A stretch of 5,669 bases of DNA from positions 1 to 5,669 of the forward strand of contig CALYNW010000081.1 in the NCBI GenBank assembly GCA_945224895.1. The letters are read 5' to 3'. The position numbers and the translations under genes are program-made. How positions within the stretch are numbered: position 1 is the stretch's first letter; every line of letters starts with the position of its first letter. This DNA comes from an uncultured Clostridia bacterium (GTDB taxonomy: Bacteria > Bacillota > Clostridia > Oscillospirales > Acutalibacteraceae). The notes under the pieces were generated by a model. The model was not told the origin of the DNA. It worked only from the letters and a program-made list of their open reading frames with translations, and ran no database searches. Shown here in pieces: positions 1 to 5,010 of this stretch.

Positions 1-1265
1 GTATTATGAAGAATGTCGCAATCACAAGCTCACAGCTTGAAAAAGCACTTGATAATGAGTGTATGTTTGACGGCTCGTCAATCGACGGCTTTGTTAGAAT
101 TAATGAGTCTGATATGTATCTTCATCCTGATTTTGATACATGGACAATTTTCCCTTGGAGAAAGCACCAGAACGCTCAGACAGCACGTCTTATCTGCTCT
201 GTTTACTGTGCAGATAATAAAACACCGTTCCTCGGTGATCCGAGAAATGTACTTCAGAAGGTTATTGACGAGGCTGCTGAAATGGGCTACACATTCAATG
301 TAGGTCCTGAGTGCGAATTCTTCCTCTTTAAGCTTGATGAGGACGGCAACCCAACCACAACCACAGGTGACGAGGGCGGTTACTTTGACCTTAACCCAAT
401 CGACCACGGTGAAAACTGCCGTCGTGATATCTGCCTTGCTCTTGAGGAAATGGGCTATACAATCGAGGCTTCTCACCACGAGGTAGCAGAAGGTCAGCAC
501 GAAATTGACTTCAAGTTTGACGAGGTTATGACAACTGCTGACAGAGTAATGACATTTAAGCACGTAGTTAAGACTTATGCTACAAAGCACGGTCTCCATG
601 CTACATTTATGCCAAAGCCGATTTACGGTATTAACGGTTCAGGTATGCACACAAATATGTCACTTACAACTACTGACGAAAACGGAAAGGTTGTAAACGC
701 ATTTTATGACCCTGAAAGTCCGGACGGTCTCAGCAAGGTTGCTTATAGCTTTATTGCAGGTGTTCTTGAACACGTTAAGGGTATTGCAGTTTATTCAAAC
801 CCAACCGTAAACTCATATAAGAGACTTGTTCCGGGATATGAAGCTCCTACCTATATTGTTTGGTCTGCTTCAAACCGTTCCTGTCTTGTTCGTATTCCTG
901 CATCAAGAGGAATGGGTACACGTGTAGAGCTTCGTTGTCCTGACCCGACCTGTAACCCATATCTTGAAATGGCACTCTGCCTTGCAGCAGGTCTTGACGG
1001 TATCAAGAGAGGTCTTGAGCCTGCTCCTGCTGTTGATTACAACGTATTTGACCTCTCAGCAGAGGAGCTTGAGGAAAAAGGCATTGAGTGTCTCCCCGGT
1101 TCACTTGAGGAAGCTATCAAAGCATCTGAGGCTGACCCGTTCGTTAAAGAAACAGTGGGCGACCATGTATTCAACGCTTACACAGAAGGTAAGAAGGCTG
1201 AGTGGGACGACTACAGAACAAGGGTGTCTCAGTGGGAAATCGACAAGTATATGGTTAATTATTAA
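1..1265 (+). CDS. glnA: Glutamine synthetase type I (GSI-alpha), 5'-truncated by window edge
   Basis: Cytoplasmic enzyme that makes glutamine from glutamate, ammonium and ATP. The reading frame is open to the left edge (codons from base 3 read I-M-K-N-V-A-I-T), and family members have about 30 more residues before this point, so the ATG at base 6 is internal and not the start. Numbering from that Met, I see the MFDGSS loop (20-25), metal-ligand Glu in GPECEFF (102, 104), Glu159 and Glu166 in the [10 protein letters not shown] block, NGSGMH with His215, the [17 protein letters not shown] flap (Glu279), NRS (Arg291) and RVELR (308-310). The position of the enterobacterial adenylylated Tyr397 is Phe348 (NVFDL), and the C-terminus matches the Bacillus/Clostridium form, so control by adenylylation is not expected. 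Arg31 aligns with B. subtilis Arg62, linked there to feedback inhibition. Full length would be about 450 residues. Ends in TAA. Confidence 0.97.
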   Translation, partial: IMKNVAITSSQLEKALDNECMFDGSSIDGFVRINESDMYLHPDFDTWTIFPWRKHQNAQTARLICSVYCADNKTPFLGDPRNVLQKVIDEAAEMGYTFNVGPECEFFLFKLDEDGNPTTTTGDEGGYFDLNPIDHGENCRRDICLALEEMGYTIEASHHEVAEGQHEIDFKFDEVMTTADRVMTFKHVVKTYATKHGLHATFMPKPIYGINGSGMHTNMSLTTTDENGKVVNAFYDPESPDGLSKVAYSFIAGVLEHVKGIAVYSNPTVNSYKRLVPGYEAPTYIVWSASNRSCLVRIPASRGMGTRVELRCPDPTCNPYLEMALCLAAGLDGIKRGLEPAPAVDYNVFDLSAEELEEKGIECLPGSLEEAIKASEADPFVKETVGDHVFNAYTEGKKAEWDDYRTRVSQWEIDKYMVNY

Positions 1266-1290
1266 TACCGTTAGAGTATTAATATATTTT
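1260..1290 (+). terminator. Weak AT-rich stem-loop at the end of glnA
   Basis: A 9-bp stem (1260-1268 with 1276-1284, arms TATTAATAC and GTATTAATA in effect) closes a 7-base loop and overlaps the glnA stop codon. It is followed by TATTTT. The stem is almost wholly A-T, so it could be an inefficient intrinsic terminator or an mRNA 3'-end stabiliser. The position right after the stop codon supports a role in ending the glnA transcript; the low GC argues against a strong one. Confidence 0.4.
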
Positions 1291-1302
1291 GTACCGAATG
1301 GG

Positions 1303-1346
1303 AGTATGGTCGCTTATATTTATAGATGTATCTGTAAGCGACTACT
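1303..1346. repeat. Stem-loop with 8-bp perfect arms
   Basis: GTCGCTTA at 1309-1316 is perfectly complementary to TAAGCGAC at 1335-1342. The outer AGTA (1303-1306) pairs with TACT (1343-1346) across a two-base bulge, and a small AGAT/ATCT pairing sits inside the loop. There is no T-tract afterwards, so it does not look like a terminator. It may be one part of a miniature inverted-repeat element. Confidence 0.55.
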
Positions 1347-1370
1347 GTAGGGGCGAACATTGGACGCCCG
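1345..1370. repeat. GTAGGGGCG...CGCCCG mini-hairpin, miniature-repeat-like
   Basis: GGGCG (1351-1355) pairs with CGCCC (1365-1369) around a 9-base loop. From memory, the surrounding motif, a CTGTAGGGGCG arm followed by CGCCCG, resembles a short palindromic element seen in many copies between genes of gut clostridia. The inner part of the stem looks degenerate here. Identity as a dispersed repeat family is an inference; only the local palindrome is seen. Confidence 0.35.
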
Positions 1371-1407
1371 CATTAAATGGCTTAAGATGTGTTCTTTAAT
1401 TAAAGCG

Positions 1408-1480
1408 GTCGCAAACGAAAACGCAGGGCGGTGCCCTAAATTTTGTTCGTATGCTAAAGCACACTCCAAAATTTAGACCG
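1408..1480. repeat. 73-bp direct repeat, copy 1
   Basis: Identical to 1527-1599 except for one base (A at 1456, G at 1575). Contains a perfect 10-bp inverted repeat, CTAAATTTTG (1436-1445) with CAAAATTTAG (1467-1476), an inner TGCT/AGCA stem, and an overlapping AGGGC/GCCCT hairpin (1425-1437). The one substitution falls in the apical loop and leaves the stem intact. Weaker similarity continues about 10-15 bases past the right end. Start-to-start distance to copy 2 is 119 bases. Confidence 0.9.
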
Positions 1481-1526
1481 ATGTTAAGTTTTTGTTCCTA
1501 ACTGTATATAGTCATAGACACGTGTT

Positions 1527-1599
1527 GTCGCAAACGAAAACGCAGGGCGGTGCCCTAAATTTTGTTCGTATGCTGAAGCACACTCCAAAATTTAGACCG
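1527..1599. repeat. 73-bp direct repeat, copy 2
   Basis: Second copy of the repeat at 1408-1480, with 72 of 73 bases identical. The internal 10-bp inverted repeat lies at 1555-1564 and 1586-1595. The 46 bases between the copies (1481-1526) are not themselves repeated except for a degraded stretch just after each copy. Function is unknown; candidates are a miniature mobile or palindromic repeat, or a tandem duplication of a structured RNA segment. Confidence 0.9.
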
Positions 1600-1637
1600 C
1601 TACTAAGTTCTTATTGCTCCCTTCATCTGCCACCGGC

Positions 1638-1653
1638 AGCGGTCGCAAACGAA
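1638..1653. repeat. Third, truncated repeat start (16 bases)
   Basis: AGCGGTCGCAAACGAA matches 1404-1419 exactly, the junction into copy 1. After this the sequence diverges completely. It sits 115 bases after the equivalent point of copy 2, close to the 119-base spacing of copies 1 and 2, so the array looks like units of about 117 bases with a broken third unit, or a recurrent insertion boundary. Confidence 0.6.
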
Positions 1654-1662
1654 CCCTCTCTT

Positions 1663-1717
1663 ATGGCTTTATGCCATTTTGTTAAGCCGGCAATGGCTTT
1701 GCCGGAGTCGGCTTAAC
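1663..1717. repeat. Compound inverted repeats upstream of the amt terminator
   Basis: Three nested or adjacent palindromes are visible: ATGGC/GCCAT (1663-1667 with 1673-1677); an outer GTTAAGCCG/CGGCTTAAC pair (1681-1689 with 1709-1717); and an inner CCGGCAA/TTGCCGG stem (1687-1693 with 1699-1705). Outer and inner stems share bases 1687-1689, so they are partly mutually exclusive. This may be one end of a miniature element or the 5' part of a switchable leader. Confidence 0.55.
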
Positions 1718-1743
1718 TTAATCAACCGACACAAAGGGGTGTC
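1687..1743 (+). promoter_or_regulatory. Possible antitermination element in the amt leader (ANTAR-target-like), hypothetical
   Basis: GACAC (1728-1732) and GTGTC (1739-1743) form a hairpin with the six-base loop AAAGGG. It overlaps the 5' arm of the terminator at 1737-1768, so the two structures exclude each other. An upstream hairpin (1687-1705) can be drawn with a six-base loop ATGGCT if one T is bulged. Known targets of ANTAR-domain antiterminators are paired hairpins with hexaloops carrying A at position 1 and G at position 4, as both loops do here, and ANTAR proteins control nitrogen genes in clostridia. The 22-base gap between hairpins, the bulge and the short second stem weaken the match. 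Confidence 0.3.
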
Positions 1744-1768
1744 CGTAGTAATACGGGTGCCCTTTTTT
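1737..1768 (+). terminator. Strong intrinsic terminator or attenuator ahead of amt
   Basis: An 11-bp stem, 1737-1747 with 1752-1762, includes three G-T wobbles and is capped by the stable GNRA-type tetraloop GTAA (1748-1751). It is followed directly by six T residues (1763-1768). It lies about 470 bases after glnA but only 66 bases before the amt start codon, which favours a leader attenuator for amt over a simple glnA terminator. Either way it should separate amt from glnA read-through. Confidence 0.8.
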
Positions 1769-1781
1769 CATACCTATTTTT

Positions 1782-1809
1782 CAGATATTAAAAAATTTTA
1801 ATGTATCTG
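1782..1809 (+). promoter_or_regulatory. AT-rich stem-loop in the amt 5' leader
   Basis: CAGATA (1782-1787) pairs with TATCTG (1804-1809), and TTAA (1788-1791) continues into the facing TTAA (1798-1801) with a two-base TG bulge and an A/T apical loop. It ends 11 bases before the AGGAGGAG ribosome binding site, so it may affect mRNA stability or translation, or be an operator-like palindrome. No protein or ligand partner can be named. Confidence 0.4.
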
Positions 1810-1818
1810 TCATTATCT

Positions 1819-1828
1819 AAAGGAGGAG
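1819..1828 (+). promoter_or_regulatory. Ribosome binding site of amt
   Basis: AAAGGAGGAG is an essentially perfect Shine-Dalgarno sequence ending six bases before the ATG at 1835. It fixes the amt start there and suggests high translation once the leader is transcribed. Confidence 0.85.
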
Positions 1829-1834
1829 AATTTT

Positions 1835-3574
1835 ATGGGTATTGAATCAATTTTGGAAATCGTAGACGGCGAAGCCTTTGCCATATGGTTTCTTATAGGT
1901 GCGGCGCTTGTATTCTTTATGCAATGCGGATTTGCTATGGTAGAGACAGGCTTTACCAGAGCCAAGAATGCAGGCAATATTATTATGAAAAACCTTATGG
2001 ATTTCTGTATCGGTGCTGTAATGTTCATTGTTTTAGGCTTCGGTCTGATGATGGGCGAGGAATGCCTCGGCGGTCTTGTAGGCATGCCTACACTCGGACT
2101 TCTTACAGATTACGCAGGCAATGCCGAAAACTGGTCCAGCTTCGTTTTTAACCTTGTATTCTGTGCTACGGCGGCTACAATCGTTTCGGGTGCTATGGCA
2201 GAGCGTACAAAGTTTATTTCCTACTGTATATATTCGGCAGTTATTTCGGCTGTTGTTTATCCTATTGAGGCAGGTTGGATTTGGAATCCAAACGGTTGGC
2301 TCGCAGTAAGAGGCTTCCACGATTTTGCAGGCTCAACGGCAATTCATATGGTAGGAGGTATTGCCGCATTTATCGGTGCTGAAATGCTCGGACCTCGTAT
2401 CGGTAAGTACAAAACAGATAAGAAAACGGGTAAAAAGGTTGCAAAGGCAATCCCCGGTCACTCTCTTACATTAGGTGCACTTGGTGTATTTATCCTCTGG
2501 TTTGGCTGGTACGGATTCAATGGTGCCGCTGCAAAATCAACAGATTCTCTTGCATCAATTTTCTTAACAACAACTCTTTCACCTGCAGTAGCTACTGTAG
2601 TAACAATGATTTTCACATGGTTTAAGGACGGTAAGCCTGATGTTTCAATGTCACTTAATGCGTCACTTGCAGGCTTGGTTGCAATCACTGCTCCCTGTGA
2701 CTGCGTAGATGCCTTCGGTTCAATGATTATCGGTGCCGTTTCAGGTATCCTTGTAGTTGTTGCAGTTGAGGTTATTGATAAGAAGCTTAAGGTTGATGAC
2801 CCTGTAGGTGCTGTTGCAGTTCACTGCGTAAACGGTATTTGGGGAACAATCGCCGTTGGTCTTTTCTCAACCGGTATGGACGGTGTAGGCAAGGGACTTT
2901 TCTACGGCGGTGGCTTCAAGCAGCTTGGTATTCAGCTTGTAGGATTTGCCGCAGTTGCCGCTTGGACTGTAGTAACAATGCTTATCGTATTTACCCTTAT
3001 CAAGAAAACAATCGGTCTTCGTGTTTCAGCTGAGGAGGAAATCAAAGGTCTTGATGCAACTGAGCACAATCTTCCGTCAGCATATGCTGACTTTATGCAG
3101 CCCGGATTTACTCCTGATGTTATGAGCACTGCAACGTCTGCTCCTGCAACACCTGCTGTTTCAGTTGAAAAGGCAGTTCCTGTTGAAACCTATACAACAA
3201 ATACAGATGCAAAGCTTTCAAAGGTAGTTATGATTTTCAATCCTGCAAAGTTTGAAGAAATCAAAGAGTCGATGAATACTATCGGTGTAACAGGTATGAC
3301 TGTCACAAACGTAATGGGTTGCGGAACTCAGAAGGGACACATCAGAAGATATCGTGGCGTTGAGATTGAGGAAATGAGTCTAAATCCAAAAATGAAGCTT
3401 GAAATGGTTGTTTCTGCCGTTCCTGTTTCAACCGTTATTGATACAGCCCGTAAGGTGCTTTATACAGGAAATATCGGCGACGGTAAAATCTTTGTATATG
3501 ATGTTGAGGACGTTGTTAAGGTTCGTACGGGAGAACACGGCTACGACGCTTTACAGGGTGAAGACGATATATAA
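1835..3574 (+). CDS. amt: Ammonium transporter fused to a C-terminal PII signal domain
   Basis: Membrane ammonium channel/transporter with a covalently attached PII (GlnK-like) regulator, 579 residues. Residues ~15-395 are the Amt domain with about 11 membrane segments. Phe109 and Phe228 match the E. coli AmtB Phe gate, Trp150 the outer binding site, Asp163 the essential Asp160, and His171 and His330 the twin-His pore pair. The Ser219 position is Ala232 (GFNGAAA). The conserved cytosolic tail (VGLRVSAEEE, then GLD) is intact. A Pro/Thr/Ala-rich linker (~421-460) leads to the PII domain (461-579): Gln499 and Lys551 in TQKGH and GDGKIF, and RTGE at 564-567. The T-loop keeps YRG (Arg507, equivalent to the GlnK Arg47 that plugs AmtB), but Tyr51 is Ile511 and the loop has one extra residue. 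Fusion of the two families is known but uncommon; the separate-gene amtB-glnK arrangement is usual. Confidence 0.95.
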   Translation: MGIESILEIVDGEAFAIWFLIGAALVFFMQCGFAMVETGFTRAKNAGNIIMKNLMDFCIGAVMFIVLGFGLMMGEECLGGLVGMPTLGLLTDYAGNAENWSSFVFNLVFCATAATIVSGAMAERTKFISYCIYSAVISAVVYPIEAGWIWNPNGWLAVRGFHDFAGSTAIHMVGGIAAFIGAEMLGPRIGKYKTDKKTGKKVAKAIPGHSLTLGALGVFILWFGWYGFNGAAAKSTDSLASIFLTTTLSPAVATVVTMIFTWFKDGKPDVSMSLNASLAGLVAITAPCDCVDAFGSMIIGAVSGILVVVAVEVIDKKLKVDDPVGAVAVHCVNGIWGTIAVGLFSTGMDGVGKGLFYGGGFKQLGIQLVGFAAVAAWTVVTMLIVFTLIKKTIGLRVSAEEEIKGLDATEHNLPSAYADFMQPGFTPDVMSTATSAPATPAVSVEKAVPVETYTTNTDAKLSKVVMIFNPAKFEEIKESMNTIGVTGMTVTNVMGCGTQKGHIRRYRGVEIEEMSLNPKMKLEMVVSAVPVSTVIDTARKVLYTGNIGDGKIFVYDVEDVVKVRTGEHGYDALQGEDDI

Positions 3575-3620
3575 TGCTCAAAGGCTTTGATTAATTGCCA
3601 TAACTATAATCAAAACAGAG

Positions 3621-3650
3621 AATGCCACGGAGCTGCTCCGTGGCATTATT
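3621..3650 (+). terminator. Hairpin terminator downstream of amt-PII
   Basis: A perfect 12-bp GC-containing stem, AATGCCACGGAG (3621-3632) with CTCCGTGGCATT (3636-3647), has a 3-base loop and lies 46 bases past the amt stop codon. The downstream tract (ATTGCATATT) is A/T-rich but not a real poly-T run, so termination may be partial or the hairpin may protect the mRNA end. On the - strand the stem is followed by CTCTGTTTTG, so it may work from both sides. Confidence 0.7.
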
Positions 3651-3790
3651 GCATATTAATCCACAAATGGCAGTATTAATAAATATACACTAATATTCAC
3701 CAAAATATGTATAAATATGTAAAAAATATTAATTTTTATGTGAAATTATACATAAAAATCGTAAAAGTCTATATTATTTTCTCTAAACGG

Positions 3791-3825
3791 TATAATTGAC
3801 TGTTGTCTATATGTTGGTGTAAAAT
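3791..3825 (+). promoter_or_regulatory. Putative promoter(s) of the split GOGAT operon
   Basis: TTGACT (3796-3801) and TAAAAT (3820-3825) are separated by 18 bases and resemble sigma-A -35 and -10 boxes. A perfect TATAAT (3791-3796) overlaps the first box and could be the -10 of a second, upstream start, though its -35 region is poor. The position, about 80-115 bases ahead of the coding start in an AT-rich spacer, is suitable. No TnrA/GlnR-type palindrome was recognised. Confidence 0.45.
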
Positions 3826-3832
3826 TTAGATA

Positions 3833-3881
3833 GCATATTGAATATATGCAACTCTTTTTAATGACTTTTGAAAATGAAGTC
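3833..3881 (+). promoter_or_regulatory. Two small stem-loops in the GOGAT leader
   Basis: GCATAT (3833-3838) pairs with ATATGC (3844-3849) and is followed by CTCTTTTTA, a weak terminator-like arrangement. GACTTT (3863-3868) pairs with GAAGTC (3876-3881), one pair being G-T, around a 7-base loop. Both stems are short and A/T-rich. They could be a weak attenuator, but the loops do not fit the ANTAR A-x-x-G hexaloop rule, and chance pairing in AT-rich DNA is likely. Confidence 0.25.
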
Positions 3882-3892
3882 TGTTATCTTTT

Positions 3893-3900
3893 AAGGAGAG
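3893..3900 (+). promoter_or_regulatory. Ribosome binding site deciding the amidotransferase start
   Basis: AAGGAGAG lies immediately before ATG 3901. The core AAGGAG ends only two bases before that ATG, too close for initiation, but eight bases before the in-frame ATG at 3907. I therefore place the start at 3907. Confidence 0.7.
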
Positions 3901-3906
3901 ATGAAT

Positions 3907-5010
3907 ATGTTAAAAGAGGGAGAAATCAGAATCCCTTCAGGCTGTGCCATTGCCGCAATTATAGACAGAAAGGGCAATAGAATAAACGGCTCTGAAATTA
4001 TAAAATCAATAGCACTTATGCACGACAGGTCAAACGGCTTGGGCGGTGGCTTTGCGGCTTACGGTATTTATCCCGAGCATAAGGACCAGTATGCAATTCA
4101 TGTGTTTTTCGACACTACTGAGGCAAGAAAGCAATGTGAAGACTTCTTGTTCAGGCATTTTAATATTGACGTAGCTGAGAGAATTCCTACAAAGCAGGTT
4201 GCCAGCATAGAAAAGGGACCTGACATTTGGAGATATTTCGGCAAGGCAAACCGTGTTCGTATGAAGGATGCAAGACTTGACGAGCAGGAATATGTTGCTC
4301 AGTGCGTAACTAAGGTAAATAACGAAATTGAGGGTGCCTATATATTCTCAAGCGGAAAGAATATGGGCTGCTTCAAGGCAGTTGGATATCCTGAGGATGT
4401 TGGAGAATTTTATATGCTTGACCAGTACGAAGCGTATATTTGGACAGCTCACGGAAGATTTCCTACAAATACTCCCGGCTGGTGGGGAGGCTCTCATCCG
4501 TTTAATATTCTTGACTGGTCAATAGTTCATAACGGTGAAATATCGTCATATGATGCGAACCGCCGTTATATTGAGCAGTTTGGATATATCTGCACAATGC
4601 AGACCGATACAGAGGTTATCACATATTTGTTTGACCATCTTTTACGTCATCACAATCTTCCCATTGAGGTTGCCGCAGATGTGCTTACTGCACCCGAATG
4701 GGATGAGATTGACAGAATGGACGATGAAAGAAAAGAATATTTTACAAATCTTCGCTCAATTTACAGCGGTGCTTTGGTAAACGGTCCTTTCTCCGTAATT
4801 CTCGGCTCAAACAAAGGACTTCTCGCTATTAACGACAGGCTTAAGCTTCGTTCTCTTACTGCCGCAACTAAAGGCAATAGGGCATATTTTGCTTCAGAGG
4901 AATCTGCAATCAGAATAGTCTGTCCCGACCCTGAAAAGGTGTGGTCGGTGTCAGGTGCAGAGCCTGTTTTTATACCTCTTGAGCTTGATGAAGAGGAGGA
5001 AAATGACTGA
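3907..5010 (+). CDS. Glutamate synthase glutamine amidotransferase subunit (split GOGAT, GltB1-like)
   Basis: Class II (Ntn-type) glutamine amidotransferase, 367 residues, which releases ammonia from glutamine for the synthase subunit encoded next. Seen, numbered from Met 3907: IPSGC with the presumed catalytic Cys at 13; the DRSNGLGGGFAAYG block (40-53); AHGRFPTN with Arg184; HNGEISSY (208-215) with the oxyanion Asn209 and Gly210; QTDTE (232-236) with Asp234; and an acidic tail. These match the amidotransferase domain of GltB in the archaeal/clostridial form, where the large subunit is split into separate genes. Cys is not at position 2, so a ~12-residue leader must be removed for the classical N-terminal nucleophile chemistry, as in long GltB proteins. 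An alternative start at 3901 adds two residues. The stop TGA is followed in frame by TGA TAA and overlaps the next start by one base, which indicates translational coupling. The symbol gltB1 is sometimes used. Confidence 0.9.
   Translation: MLKEGEIRIPSGCAIAAIIDRKGNRINGSEIIKSIALMHDRSNGLGGGFAAYGIYPEHKDQYAIHVFFDTTEARKQCEDFLFRHFNIDVAERIPTKQVASIEKGPDIWRYFGKANRVRMKDARLDEQEYVAQCVTKVNNEIEGAYIFSSGKNMGCFKAVGYPEDVGEFYMLDQYEAYIWTAHGRFPTNTPGWWGGSHPFNILDWSIVHNGEISSYDANRRYIEQFGYICTMQTDTEVITYLFDHLLRHHNLPIEVAADVLTAPEWDEIDRMDDERKEYFTNLRSIYSGALVNGPFSVILGSNKGLLAINDRLKLRSLTAATKGNRAYFASEESAIRIVCPDPEKVWSVSGAEPVFIPLELDEEEEND
4994..5000 (+). promoter_or_regulatory. Ribosome binding site of the GltB2-like gene inside the preceding gene
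   Basis: GAGGAGG lies within the acidic Glu-Glu tail codons of the amidotransferase, nine bases before the ATG at 5010. This supports that start and tight co-translation of the two GOGAT subunits. Confidence 0.7.

Larger units (their letters stand above)
1266..1834. other. Gene-free, repeat- and hairpin-rich spacer between glnA and amt
   Basis: No convincing protein gene lies in these 569 bases. In order they hold the tail of the weak glnA hairpin, an 8-bp stem-loop (1303-1346), a GGGCG/CGCCC mini-hairpin (1351-1369), two copies of a 73-bp repeat plus a 16-base remnant, a compound inverted repeat (1681-1717), a strong terminator (1737-1768), an A/T hairpin (1782-1809) and the amt ribosome binding site. 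I could not identify a convincing -35/-10 promoter for amt. The density of inverted repeats suggests accumulated miniature intergenic elements and/or a structured 5' leader. Confidence 0.75.
3575..3906. other. AT-rich spacer between amt and the GOGAT genes
   Basis: These 332 bases hold no gene. They contain a strong perfect hairpin (3621-3647) after amt, a long A/T stretch (about 3655-3780), overlapping promoter-like hexamers (3791-3825), two small stem-loops (3833-3849 and 3863-3881) and the ribosome binding site of the amidotransferase gene. The layout fits an independent promoter for the GOGAT operon with an untranslated leader of roughly 70 bases. Confidence 0.7.

Noticed and set aside
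6..8. ATG at base 6 as the glnA start
   Set aside because: The frame is open to the window edge, an Ile codon precedes it, and the family has about 30 further N-terminal residues (usual context G-[TVI]-[LIM]-K-N-V).
78..599. 173-codon - strand open frame inside glnA
   Set aside because: It is antisense to a strongly conserved glutamine synthetase coding region and has no family resemblance; a shadow frame.
1408..1653. CRISPR array
   Set aside because: Only two full copies, 73 bases long with an internal palindrome, unequal 40-46 base gaps and no cas genes; does not fit repeat-spacer geometry.
1492..1716. 74-codon + strand open frame in the glnA-amt spacer
   Set aside because: It runs through repeat copy 2 and the palindromes, has no good ribosome binding site and no recognisable domain; it looks like a chance frame in repeat DNA.
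3833..3881. ANTAR-type paired hairpins in the GOGAT leader
   Set aside because: Loops are 5 and 7 bases without the A1/G4 pattern, stems are short and A/T-rich, and no strong terminator follows.
3901..3903. Amidotransferase start at ATG 3901
   Set aside because: Only two bases separate it from the AAGGAG core; the in-frame ATG at 3907 has an eight-base spacing. The difference is only two residues.
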